Shown: positions 25,703 through 33,600 of the stretch, piece after piece
Position numbering within the stretch: position 1 is the first letter of the stretch
How the letters are laid out: each line of letters starts with the position of its first letter
The notes under the pieces: model-generated
Databases searched by the model: none
Told to the model about the DNA's origin: nothing
The model's input: the letters and a program-made list of their open reading frames with translations, nothing else
Program-made: the position numbers and the translations under genes
Source: an uncultured Rikenella sp.
Lineage (GTDB): Bacteria; Bacteroidota; Bacteroidia; Bacteroidales; Rikenellaceae
NCBI GenBank assembly: GCA_947627885.1
Contig: CANQXP010000006.1
Location: 1-64,000 of the forward strand
Direction of reading: 5' to 3'
Length of the DNA stretch: 64,000 bases

Positions 25703-27835
25703 ATGAAAAAGACCGTTCTGGGCCTCGCCGCCCTGACCCTCGCCCTTGCCACCCCGTTGCGCTCCGTCGCCGACGAAGGCATGTGGCTGCTCCCCTACAT
25801 CGAGAAGATGAACATCGCGAAGATGAAAGAGAAAGGGTTGCGGCTCGACGCCAAAGACATCTACGACCTGAACCGCACCTCGCTCAAGGACGCGATCGTC
25901 ATCTTCGGCGGCGGCTGCACCGGCGAGATCATCTCGCCCAACGGCCTGATCGCCACTAACCACCACTGCGGGTACGGGTCGATCCAGCAGCACAGTACCA
26001 TCGAACATGACTACCTCAAGAACGGCTTTTGGGCCGCTACCCAGGCAGAGGAATTGCCTACGCCGGGGCTGGCCGTCACCTTTATCCGCGAGATCAAAGA
26101 CGTGACCCCGGAAGTGCTGGCCAAAGTGAAGCCCGGCATGACCGAAGAGCAGCGCAACGAAGCCATTCAGAAAGCCTCCGAAAAGATCGTCAAAGCCAAC
26201 AGCGATGCCAAGGCGTTCAAAGGGGCGCAGGTGATGCCGATGTTCGGCGGCAACCAATACCTGCTGTTCGTGACCGAACGCTTTACCGACGTGCGCATGG
26301 TGGGGGCTCCGCCGTCGTCCATCGGCAAGTTCGGCGGCGACACCGACAACTGGATGTGGCCGCGGCACACCGGCGACTTTTCGCTGTTCCGCGTCTATGC
26401 CTCGCCGGACAACAAGCCGGCAGCCTATTCGAAAGACAATGTACCTTACCGGGCTCCGAAACACCTCGAAATCTCGCTCAAAGGATACCAGGACGGGGAT
26501 TACGCTATGATTATGGGCTTCCCCGGCCGTACCAACCGCTACATGACCACCTACGAGATCGACCAGGTGTTGGAGCAGGACAACCCGATCCGCATCTTCG
26601 TGCGCGGCGAACGGCAAAAACTCCTGTGGGAGGATATGATGGCCGACCCGAAGGTACGTATCCAGTACGCCAGCAAGTACGCCGGTTCGTCCAACTACTG
26701 GAAAAACTCCATCGGCATGAGCCGCGGGCTGCGCAAGCTCGACGTGCGGGGCAAAAAGGCGGCCCAGCAGGAGGAGTTCACCGCATGGGTGAACGCTTCG
26801 CCGGAACGGCAGGCTAAGTACGGCAAGGCCCTGCCGCTGATCGACAGCGCGGTGCGCCAGCGCCGTGCGGCGGCCCGCATCCAGCAGTTCATGAGCGAAG
26901 CGCTCCGCACGGGCGTGGAGAGCTATACGCTGGGAACGACGGTAAACGCCATCCTGCAAAACGTAAAAGATGACGCGAAAGCGGCCGATGCGCTTCGCAA
27001 AGCGGGCGAAGCGTTCTTCAAGAACTACAGCGCCCCGACCGACCGGAAGGTCACGTTGCGGATGCTGCAAATCTTTGCCGACAGCGTGGCAGCGGCCGAT
27101 CAGCCGACCTTTTTCGCTGCCGTGCGGCCCGATGTGGCGGCCTATGCAACCAACCTGAGCGATCACTCGTTGCTGACGGATACGACCCGTTTCTACGGCG
27201 CTTTGGAGCATTTCGACCGGGCTGTATGGCAGGCCGATCCCGCCGTCGCGGCTGCCGCTTCGATCGCGGAGAAGAACAAGGAGCTGACCGACAGCGCGCT
27301 GAAAGAGGCCGCCGGGAAGTTCGCCGAGGGGCACCGTCTTTGGGTGGCGGGCCTGATGGAGATGCACCCGGACAAGGCATACGCGCCGGATGCCAATTTC
27401 ACGCTGCGGCTGACCTACGGGCAGGTGTTGCCTTACTGGCCGGCGGATGCGGTGTTCTACAATTACTTCACGACGCTTTCGGGCGTTATGGCCAAGGAGG
27501 ATGCGAACAATCCGGACTTTGTCGTGCCGGAGCGACTCAAGGAGCTTTACAAGGCCAAGGATTTCGGCCCGTATGCGGTGGACGGCGAGGTGCCGGTGTG
27601 CTTTCTGACCAACAACGACATCACGGGCGGCAATTCGGGCAGTCCGGTGCTGGACGCTGACGGACGGCTGCTGGGGCTGGCTTTCGACGGCAACTGGGAG
27701 GCCATGAGCGGCGACATCGCGTTCGAGCCGGACGTGCAGCGCACCATTGCGGTGGACATCCGCTATGTGCTGTTCCTGATCGACAAATATGCAGGCGCCC
27801 GCCGTCTGATCGACGAAATGACCATCGTCCGATAA
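25703..27835 (+). CDS. S46-family dipeptidyl peptidase (DPP7/DPP11 type)
   Basis: A 710-residue periplasmic serine exopeptidase that removes dipeptides from the N-terminus of peptides, part of amino-acid nutrition in asaccharolytic Bacteroidales. The signal peptide ends around PLRSVADEG. The chymotrypsin-like catalytic His lies in NHHCGYGSIQ (H88), and the catalytic Ser in ITGGNSGSPVLD. About 18 residues after that Ser the sequence reads LAFDGNWEAM; as I recall, DPP11 enzymes have Arg where this Gly stands, so DPP7-like preference for hydrophobic P1 is more likely (inference). The start MKKTVLGLAA at 25703 gives the signal peptide; the upstream frame is repeat. Confidence 0.92.
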   Translation: MKKTVLGLAALTLALATPLRSVADEGMWLLPYIEKMNIAKMKEKGLRLDAKDIYDLNRTSLKDAIVIFGGGCTGEIISPNGLIATNHHCGYGSIQQHSTIEHDYLKNGFWAATQAEELPTPGLAVTFIREIKDVTPEVLAKVKPGMTEEQRNEAIQKASEKIVKANSDAKAFKGAQVMPMFGGNQYLLFVTERFTDVRMVGAPPSSIGKFGGDTDNWMWPRHTGDFSLFRVYASPDNKPAAYSKDNVPYRAPKHLEISLKGYQDGDYAMIMGFPGRTNRYMTTYEIDQVLEQDNPIRIFVRGERQKLLWEDMMADPKVRIQYASKYAGSSNYWKNSIGMSRGLRKLDVRGKKAAQQEEFTAWVNASPERQAKYGKALPLIDSAVRQRRAAARIQQFMSEALRTGVESYTLGTTVNAILQNVKDDAKAADALRKAGEAFFKNYSAPTDRKVTLRMLQIFADSVAAADQPTFFAAVRPDVAAYATNLSDHSLLTDTTRFYGALEHFDRAVWQADPAVAAAASIAEKNKELTDSALKEAAGKFAEGHRLWVAGLMEMHPDKAYAPDANFTLRLTYGQVLPYWPADAVFYNYFTTLSGVMAKEDANNPDFVVPERLKELYKAKDFGPYAVDGEVPVCFLTNNDITGGNSGSPVLDADGRLLGLAFDGNWEAMSGDIAFEPDVQRTIAVDIRYVLFLIDKYAGARRLIDEMTIVR

Positions 27836-27849
27836 CCGTACGGATATCT

Positions 27850-28092
27850 TGTATGGTGCCATCTGGAACTGCCGCTTTTTGAAAAAAGCGGCACCAAAAA
27901 CTTTTCGAGCGCATCCCGTTGGGATGCTCTGGCTGTAACTGCCCGGTTGTAATCAGGGGTAAGGGGTACAGGCGTTAAGCCTTGTACCCCTTACCCCTGA
28001 TTACAAATTGAGGATTTCGGCAGACTAAGCCTCTCGGCAGGCTGCTCGAAAGTTTCTTTGGTTCTTTCTTTTCAAAGAAAGAACAGTACCAA
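27850..28092. repeat. Nested-palindromic repeat element with a 24-bp perfect core stem
   Basis: Terminal hairpins GCCGCTTTTTGAAAAAAGCG followed by GC (27871-27892) and TTCTTTCTTTTCAAAGAAAG followed by AA (28062-28083). Inside are hairpin GCATCCC-gtt-GGGATGC, GGCTGTAACT, a core in which 27947-27970 pairs perfectly with 27983-28006, and TTTCGGCAGACTAAGCCTCT. The right half is the inverse of the left end of the 22.5-kb element, the left end matches the 43.1-kb element. It lies between the S46 gene and the deoC promoter. Confidence 0.87.
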
Positions 28093-28126
28093 ACTGCACA
28101 GTGCAAAATAACGTACAGTTTTCTGT

Positions 28127-28134
28127 TATCTTTG
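28127..28134 (+). promoter_or_regulatory. Minus-7 promoter element for deoC
   Basis: A perfect TATCTTTG, 25 bp before the deoC ATG. No TTG at 19-21 bp upstream; that position holds CAAAATA. Confidence 0.6.
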
Positions 28135-28159
28135 CATTATCACACACGCTTACACAGCC

Positions 28160-29005
28160 ATGAAAAACATAGACACAGGTTTGGTCAGCTCCTGTATTGA
28201 GCGGGCCGCAGCGACGGCAGCCACGTTGGGTAACGACCGGCAGACGCTGCTTTGCTGCCTGGGTTGTACCGACTATACGACTCTCAAGGAGACCGATTCG
28301 CCCCTCAGTGTGACGGCCTTCACGAACCATGCCCTGGAACTCGCGGCCGGCGGGTTGCCGCCTGTGGCCTCGATTTGCGTCTACCCTTCGTTGGTGGATG
28401 CAGTAGGTGTGGCTTTGGCGGAAGCCCCGGCGGGTTCGGCGGGCGAGAATATCGGTATTACCGCCGTATGTGGCGCGTTTCCGTCGGGGCAGACCTATAT
28501 GGAGGTTAAGATGCTGGAGTGCGCGATGGCGATCGAGAACGGCGCGGACGAGATCGACGTGGTCGTCAATGTGGGTGCCATGCTTTCCGGCGATTACGAT
28601 TTGGCCGAGAGCGAGCTGGCCATGTTACGGGAGGAGATCGACGGGGATGCGGTATTGAAAGTGATCCTCGAAACGGGATCGCTGGCCGATCCGGAACTGA
28701 TCTACCGGGCTTCGATGCTGGCGATGGAGGCCGGTGCCGATTTTATCAAGACTTCGACCGGAAAGACGCCTATTTCGGCCACTCCGGCAGCAGTGGCAGT
28801 CATGTGCCGGGCGATCCGGGACTTCGAGCGATCCTGCTCGCGCAAAGTGGGGATTAAAGTGGCGGGAGGTATCCGCACGCCGCAGGATGCGGTGCTCTAC
28901 CAGACGATTGTGGCGCAGGAATTGGGCCGGGAGTGGTTGGAACCGTCGCTGTTCCGCATCGGGGCGAGCCGCCTGGTGGATGCGCTGGTGCCGCACCTGT
29001 TATAG
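28160..29005 (+). CDS. deoC: Deoxyribose-phosphate aldolase
   Basis: A 281-residue class I aldolase that splits 2-deoxyribose 5-phosphate to glyceraldehyde 3-phosphate and acetaldehyde in nucleoside salvage. The Schiff-base lysine is K197 in FIKTSTGKTP; the second conserved lysine lies in VGIKVAGGIR. DEIDVVVNVGA and LKVILETGSL are further family motifs. Length fits the longer subgroup (about 250-300 residues). Monocistronic, with its own minus-7 box and a terminator. Confidence 0.96.
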   Translation: MKNIDTGLVSSCIERAAATAATLGNDRQTLLCCLGCTDYTTLKETDSPLSVTAFTNHALELAAGGLPPVASICVYPSLVDAVGVALAEAPAGSAGENIGITAVCGAFPSGQTYMEVKMLECAMAIENGADEIDVVVNVGAMLSGDYDLAESELAMLREEIDGDAVLKVILETGSLADPELIYRASMLAMEAGADFIKTSTGKTPISATPAAVAVMCRAIRDFERSCSRKVGIKVAGGIRTPQDAVLYQTIVAQELGREWLEPSLFRIGASRLVDALVPHLL

Positions 29006-29026
29006 CCACCGTGTAAAAATAATATG

Positions 29027-29061
29027 AAAGGCGAAGGGATTACCCCCTCGCCTTTCTTTTT
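29027..29061 (+). terminator. Terminator after deoC
   Basis: AAAGGCGAAGGG pairs with CCCTCGCCTTT across a short loop and is followed by CTTTTT. Confidence 0.8.
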
Positions 29062-29073
29062 GACCTTAAAAGC

Positions 29074-29108
29074 AGGCGGCTTCCTTTTACACTAAAGGAA
29101 GCCGCCTT
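29074..29108 (-). terminator. Terminator of the exbB-exbD operon
   Basis: A 15-bp stem AGGCGGCTTCCTTTT (29074-29088) / AAAGGAAGCCGCCTT (29094-29108). On the minus strand it is followed by GCTTTTAAGG, so it ends the ExbD transcript. Confidence 0.75.
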
Positions 29109-29138
29109 GCAATAGTATCAGCGAAAGAATATCAACGA

Positions 29139-29624
29139 TTATCTGTTGGTATTCCCTTCGCCCTTATCCTTAGCCGCAGCATAGCTGATCGACAGCGCAT
29201 TGGCCCGGCGAAGCTCCTGCTTGATATCGGTTACCTGTCCCATTTTGGTGTTGGCATCGATTTTCAGGCTGACGGTCATATCGGGCCGTTCATTTTCTTT
29301 GAGCTTATCCCGTTCCGAAGCGACGAACTCGGTAATATTGTTCAACGTGCTGTATGCACCGTTCAACTGGATCCTCGGCGCCGTACCGAAATGTACCGCC
29401 ATATCCTTTGTCGGCGGTCCCACATAGATGTAGCTGACCAATGACTTCTTCTCCAGTTTTTGTGCTTCGCTCGCTGTAGGAGTTTTGATTTGCACTTTCA
29501 ACTCCACTTCACGCATGGTGGTAGTGGCCATGAAGAAGAACAGGATCATGAACACGATATCCGGCAGCGACGAAGTAGAGATCCCTGGGGTCCCTTTGCT
29601 TCCCTTCCTTTTGAATTGTGCCAT
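29139..29624 (-). CDS. ExbD/TolR-family biopolymer transport protein (second copy)
   Basis: A 161-residue inner-membrane protein with one N-terminal helix (STSSLPDIVFMILFFFMAT) holding the conserved membrane aspartate of the ExbD/TolR proton path, and a periplasmic domain. It would work with the ExbB-like channel encoded at the head of the operon to energise TonB-dependent outer-membrane transport. It starts 2 bp after the first ExbD copy ends. Confidence 0.9.
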   Translation of the reverse strand: MAQFKRKGSKGTPGISTSSLPDIVFMILFFFMATTTMREVELKVQIKTPTASEAQKLEKKSLVSYIYVGPPTKDMAVHFGTAPRIQLNGAYSTLNNITEFVASERDKLKENERPDMTVSLKIDANTKMGQVTDIKQELRRANALSISYAAAKDKGEGNTNR

Positions 29625-29626
29625 GT

Positions 29627-30205
29627 TTATTTTCCTCCTGTCAGGTTACGGGGTTCGGCTTCCGAGATCTTCACCGGGATCGCCTTGTTGATGGCTTTCC
29701 GTTGTTCGTCGTTCAGGTCGTTGAACGACCGTCCGAACTTTTGTTGTGCGAGCTCGTCTTTCGCTTCGTTATAGGCCTTGGTCAGCTCGTTCTGCACCTG
29801 GAGGTACATGTCGTAGCTGGTCCCGCGGTCGTTCTGGAGCGAAATCAGCCCCTTGCTCACCGGATAGTTGCCGAGCAACGGGATTTCGGTCATCTCTTTC
29901 TCCGGCATATTGGGATCGTTGGTGGGGTTGGTGATAAAGGCTTTGGTCTTTTCACTCAACCCGCTGATATCCATACGTTGTCCCGCTACCAGGAGCTGGT
30001 TGTTGCCGCTGACGAACACCATGAGCACGTTGCGCTCGTGGGCGTCCATCCCCGGGTCCTGTTCCTGGTCGACCAGGGGCGGCAACTTCCGGGAGATACC
30101 CGAATCGACGTTCATGGATGTCGTCATCAGCCAGAAGATGAGCAACAGGAACGCGATGTCGGCCATTGATCCGGAGTTGATTTCTGGAACTTTTCTATTA
30201 GCCAT
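29627..30205 (-). CDS. ExbD/TolR-family biopolymer transport protein (first copy)
   Basis: A 192-residue protein with the ExbD pattern at the N-terminus (INSGSMADIAFLLLIFWLMT, conserved Asp in the helix) and a longer periplasmic part including KAYNEAKDELAQQKFGRSFN. The two copies differ, as usual in Bacteroidetes exbB-exbD-exbD clusters, probably forming a heteromeric unit with ExbB. It lies 11 bp after the small membrane protein gene. Confidence 0.9.
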   Translation of the reverse strand: MANRKVPEINSGSMADIAFLLLIFWLMTTSMNVDSGISRKLPPLVDQEQDPGMDAHERNVLMVFVSGNNQLLVAGQRMDISGLSEKTKAFITNPTNDPNMPEKEMTEIPLLGNYPVSKGLISLQNDRGTSYDMYLQVQNELTKAYNEAKDELAQQKFGRSFNDLNDEQRKAINKAIPVKISEAEPRNLTGGK

Positions 30206-30216
30206 TGTATGGACCC

Positions 30217-30639
30217 TTATTTTTTAAAGACTTTGTACAGTTCGCCGTACAGAATGCTCAGGATCACCCCTGCGAATGCGATGTAGGTCGCATACAAAGC
30301 GGTGTCGCTGAACTTCAGTTCGAACGAATTGTCGATGACGTTGCCACTGGCAAGCGTGATGGGATCGTCGGTAGCCAGCGCATAGGATACGAGGAATACG
30401 ACGACGATGACTCCCAGCCCGATCAGCGAGCGTACTGCGCTCTTCGGGTTCTGGAATACTGCTACCAGCGGCATGACGATGGTCAGCACGATGGTCAGGA
30501 TGACCATGGCGAACGACCAGCCGAGCATCAGGTTCAGCGTGGCGTTCTCTTCGCCGTCGACGAAGGTCACCGCACCCGCGATCACCACAATGGCCGATAC
30601 GATGAGCAGTATGTATTTAATGATTGAAAGGTATTTCAT
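30217..30639 (-). CDS. Conserved small membrane protein of the exbB-exbD operon
   Basis: A 140-residue protein with four hydrophobic helices (about 5-25, 38-62, 69-88, 112-135). I recognise it as a type that sits between exbB and exbD in Bacteroidales but know no function. Its place inside the operon, 39 bp after exbB and 11 bp before exbD, argues for a role in assembly or regulation of the proton channel. Confidence 0.75.
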   Translation of the reverse strand: MKYLSIIKYILLIVSAIVVIAGAVTFVDGEENATLNLMLGWSFAMVILTIVLTIVMPLVAVFQNPKSAVRSLIGLGVIVVVFLVSYALATDDPITLASGNVIDNSFELKFSDTALYATYIAFAGVILSILYGELYKVFKK

Positions 30640-30678
30640 ATCTTTTGTTGGATCTGTGCCGAAGCGCGTGGGCGCCGG

Positions 30679-31482
30679 TTATTTTTTGAGGTATTTGGTC
30701 AGGATGTCCACCAGCGAGATGGAAGCGTCTTCCATCGAGATCACGATGCTGTCGATTTTAGCCAGCAGGTAGTTGTAGAAGAGCTGGAGGATCACGGCGG
30801 CGATAAGACCGGCCACGGTGGTCAGAAGGGCGATCTTCATACCCCCTGCGACCAGTGACGGGGCGATGTCGCCGGCAGCTTCGATGGCGTCGAACGCCGC
30901 GATCATACCGACCACGGTACCCATGAACCCGAGCATCGGGGCCAGTGCGATGAACAGCGAGATCCACGACATGCCGTTTTCGAGGTGGCCTGCCTGTACC
31001 GAACCGTAGGAAGCGACGGATTTTTCAACCACGTCGATCCCTTCGCCGGCGCGGTCGAGGCCCTGGTAGAAGATGGATGCCACCGGGCCGCGGGTGTTGC
31101 GGCAAACGTCCTTGGCAGCTTCGATACCGCCGTTCTGGAGGGCGTCTTCCACTTTATCGAGGAGTTTTTTGGTGTTAATGGTAGCCAGGTTCAGGTAGAT
31201 CACGCGTTCGATCACGATCGCCAGACCGAGGATCAAGCAGAGCAGGATCGGAGACATCCAGCCCACACCACCTTCGATGAATTTTTGTTTGAGTGCCTGG
31301 TGCATCGGCTGGCCGCCCAGGTCGTCGCCTGCCACGGCATCTGCCACAGCCTCTTCGGCCGGAGTGATGGCCTGTTCCGTCTGCGGCGCAGCGGCGGAAT
31401 CGGCGGCATCTTGAGCGTACAGGTTCGCGGTGCCGAAGGTCAGCAGACCTACCATGGACACGATTGTCAGAAGTTTTTTCAT
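30679..31482 (-). CDS. MotA/TolQ/ExbB-family proton channel protein
   Basis: A 267-residue protein, first gene of the operon. An N-terminal signal-like helix (LLTFGTANLYAQD) and an Ala/Glu-rich linker precede the ExbB core with three helices: GWMSPILLCLILGLAIVIER (near 75-97), ISLFIALAPMLGFMGTVVGM (about 176-195) and GGMKIALLTTVAGLIAAVIL (about 215-240), the last two being the family's conserved proton-path helices. It powers TonB-type outer-membrane import. No clear promoter was found in the upstream 100 bp. Confidence 0.92.
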   Translation of the reverse strand: MKKLLTIVSMVGLLTFGTANLYAQDAADSAAAPQTEQAITPAEEAVADAVAGDDLGGQPMHQALKQKFIEGGVGWMSPILLCLILGLAIVIERVIYLNLATINTKKLLDKVEDALQNGGIEAAKDVCRNTRGPVASIFYQGLDRAGEGIDVVEKSVASYGSVQAGHLENGMSWISLFIALAPMLGFMGTVVGMIAAFDAIEAAGDIAPSLVAGGMKIALLTTVAGLIAAVILQLFYNYLLAKIDSIVISMEDASISLVDILTKYLKK

Positions 31483-31639
31483 AGTGACGGTAAAATTTGA
31501 TTAGTTGTTTTTTGTTGGTAGTTCTTTTGTTGTGTTGCGCGGCATGCTGTCCGCGTATATGTTTCGCTCGATGCGTGCGACTGGCCTGATTTAGGTTTGT
31601 CCGTGCACTTCGGAACTCTATTCATATCTCATTGCTATC

Positions 31640-32148
31640 TCACGCTTTCAAAGCCCTTTGTTTCAGGCGGCGCCTGCGGAAGACGCATTGCGGCTTCCCG
31701 CCGGGGGAGGCGGTCGCCGCCCGCTGACGCGGGAACCCAATTATCGCTTCCGCCTCTGCCCTTTACCTCAATACCTATGGGTTACGTCTATTCTTTGCCG
31801 CCATCTTATTCCCAAGAGATTGACCGCGCCGTCGCGCGGCTTGTTTATCCCCGGACTTTAACGGGATTACGTCACTTCGTTCTGTTATCCCTCACCTCCT
31901 CCCGGTTACCGAAAACGGGATTAACGCGTCGCTTCGCGACTTGTTTATCCCCCGGACTTTAATGGGATTACCTCACTTCGTTCCGTTATCCCCCGCCTCC
32001 CGGCGGGTCCGTTCAAACCGGGCATTGTTCGCGAAAATGCTGCGCATTTTTGCCGGCCGCCCGGCCCCTCAATCGAGCAAAGCTCGTTTCGGCTCCGGCC
32101 ATTCCGACAAACCGCCGTCAGGCGGTTTCGCTGCCACTGCCCGTTTTG
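31640..32148. repeat. Long nested-palindromic repeat region abutting tRNA-Ser
   Basis: About 500 bp without a gene. The part nearest tRNA-Ser has an outer stem (CAAACCGGGCA 32014-32024 with TGCCCGTTTTG 32138-32148) whose right arm ends exactly at the tRNA 3' end. Inside are hairpins AAAATGC-tgc-GCATTTT, CGAGC-aaa-GCTCG and AAACCGCC-gtca-GGCGGTTT. The distal part contains a 100-bp-spaced direct repeat and GCCTGCGGAAGACGCATTGC with pairing GC-rich segments. Confidence 0.75.
31824..32003. repeat. Two tandem copies of an ~80-bp unit, 100 bp apart
   Basis: CTTGTTTATCC-CCGGACTTTAA starts at 31840 and 31940; both are followed by (C/T)GGGATTAC(G/C)TCACTTCGTT(C/C)(T/C)GTTATCCC and a CGCCTCC/CACCTCC segment. 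The preceding palindromes differ but both pair: CGCGCCGtCGCGCGG and CGCGTCGcttCGCGAC. Confidence 0.75.
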
Positions 32149-32236
32149 CGGAGGAAAAGGGATTCGAACCCTTGATACCCTTTTGAGGTATACACACTTT
32201 CCAGGCGTGCTCCTTCGACCACTCGGACATTCCTCC
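32149..32236 (-). tRNA. tRNA-Ser (anticodon GGA)
   Basis: An 88-nt type II tRNA with acceptor GGAGGAA/TTTTCCTCC end, anticodon loop CTGGAAA, a long variable arm (TATACCCTCAAAAGGGTATC) and T loop TTCGAAT, discriminator G. No CCA is encoded and no clear promoter box is seen upstream. A nested-palindromic element begins at its 3' end. Confidence 0.95.
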
Positions 32237-32325
32237 AATTTATGAAAATTCTGTCAAAAAACTAACTCCGGCTTTGATTTACAGCCGGTTGAACCGTGCC
32301 TCCGCCGCGTGAAAGGCCGGAGTGC

Positions 32326-32346
32326 AAACGGCAGGGAGCCGTTTTT
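32326..32346. terminator. Weak hairpin, possible terminator
   Basis: AAACGGC-aggga-GCCGTTTTT. On the plus strand it has a T tail, but no plus-strand gene lies just before it; on the minus strand it is downstream of the asparaginase gene and lacks a good T run. Confidence 0.3.
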
Positions 32347-32430
32347 ACGCGTTAAAGTTAGAATAAATATTTATTGTGCACAACATCCGCGCAAATTTCC
32401 TCGTTTTTGCGGCCCTTTGCCGCACAAGGT

Positions 32431-33444
32431 TCAGAGCGTGATTTCGCCCCGGATCGGGGTGTGCAGGTAGTGCTCCATCTGCGCCTTGGGCAGCTCTTCG
32501 CCCAGCAGGTACATCAGTTTGGCCAGCGCCGCTTCGGTGGTCATGTCGCGGCCGCTCACCACTCCGGCTTCGAGCAGCGCCCGGCCCGTGTCGTAGAGCC
32601 CCATGTCCACGCTTCCCGCCGCGCATTGGGTCACGTTGATGACCACCACTCCTCGCCTGACCGTTTCGGTCACCGCATCGACGAACCACGCATCGGTCGG
32701 GGCGTTCCCCGCCCCGTAGGTTTCGAGCACCACCCCCCGCAGCTCTCCGATGCCCAGCATCGCGCGGAAAATCTCAGGCCGGAGCCCAGGGAAAATCCGG
32801 ATCACGGCCACCCGCGTTTCCAGCGAGGTGTTGACTTTGAGCGACGGCAGGAAACTGTCCACTTTCCTTATATAAGGCGTATTGTATTTGATGGTGATCC
32901 CGGCTTCGGCCAGCGGGGGGTAGTTAGGGCTGCGGAACGCGTTGAAATGTTCCGCGTTGTACTTAATGGTGCGGTTGGCCCGCAGCAGGCTGTTCTGGAA
33001 ATAGATGCAGACCTCCGGCACCTCGCCAGCCGCCGCGATCTCGATGGCCGAGATCAGGTTCTCGCGCCCGTCGGTACGCAGCACCCCGATCGGTATCTGG
33101 CTTCCCGTGAAGATGATCGGCTTGGCGAGGTTCTCCATCATAAAACTCAGCGCCGACGCCGTATACGCCATCGTGTCGGTGCCGTGGAGCACCACGAAGC
33201 CGTCGTATCGCTCGTAGTTGTCCCGGATGACCTGTGCCAGCCGGTTCCATTCCGCCGGGCTTACGTTCGAGGAGTCGATCACCGGGTCGAAAGTGACGGT
33301 TTCGATCCGGACGCCGAATTTCTTCAGTTCAGGCACCTCCGTCTCGACCTGGTTGAAGTCGAAAGGGGCGAGGGAACCCGTTTCGGGATTGGTCTTCATC
33401 CCGATGGTTCCTCCCGTATAGATAAGCAGTATGGATCGGTTCAT
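32431..33444 (-). CDS. ansA: Type I (cytoplasmic) L-asparaginase
   Basis: A 337-residue enzyme that hydrolyses asparagine to aspartate and ammonia. The two active-site threonine motifs are visible: IYTGGTIGM near residue 8-16 and VLHGTDTMAYTASAL near 84-98. No signal peptide, so it is the cytoplasmic AnsA type rather than periplasmic AnsB. Other family segments: FTGSQIPIG, TDGRENL and VLETYGAGNAP. A minus-7 box lies 8 bp before the ATG region. Confidence 0.94.
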   Translation of the reverse strand: MNRSILLIYTGGTIGMKTNPETGSLAPFDFNQVETEVPELKKFGVRIETVTFDPVIDSSNVSPAEWNRLAQVIRDNYERYDGFVVLHGTDTMAYTASALSFMMENLAKPIIFTGSQIPIGVLRTDGRENLISAIEIAAAGEVPEVCIYFQNSLLRANRTIKYNAEHFNAFRSPNYPPLAEAGITIKYNTPYIRKVDSFLPSLKVNTSLETRVAVIRIFPGLRPEIFRAMLGIGELRGVVLETYGAGNAPTDAWFVDAVTETVRRGVVVINVTQCAAGSVDMGLYDTGRALLEAGVVSGRDMTTEAALAKLMYLLGEELPKAQMEHYLHTPIRGEITL

Positions 33445-33451
33445 GGTTCCG

Positions 33452-33459
33452 CAAAGCTA
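33452..33459 (-). promoter_or_regulatory. Minus-7 promoter element for ansA
   Basis: TAGCTTTG on the minus strand, a match to TAnnTTTG, only 7 bp before the start codon, implying a very short leader. No TTG at the right distance. Confidence 0.4.
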
Positions 33460-33600
33460 CTATTTTATTTCGTTCGTTTATCCGTCCCCCGCCGGAAGTC
33501 GATCTAAAAGGGCAGGCCGCCCGCCGAACCGGCCGCGATGCAAAAAGGGCGTCGGGAAACGCCCCGACACCCCTTGTTCGTAACCCGCAGGCACTTCCGC

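Noticed and set aside
25670..27862. Long antisense open frame (730 codons) opposite the S46 peptidase
   Set aside because: It mirrors the codon positions of a clear gene in a high-GC region, has no recognisable domain and reads as low-complexity His/Arg/Val-rich protein.
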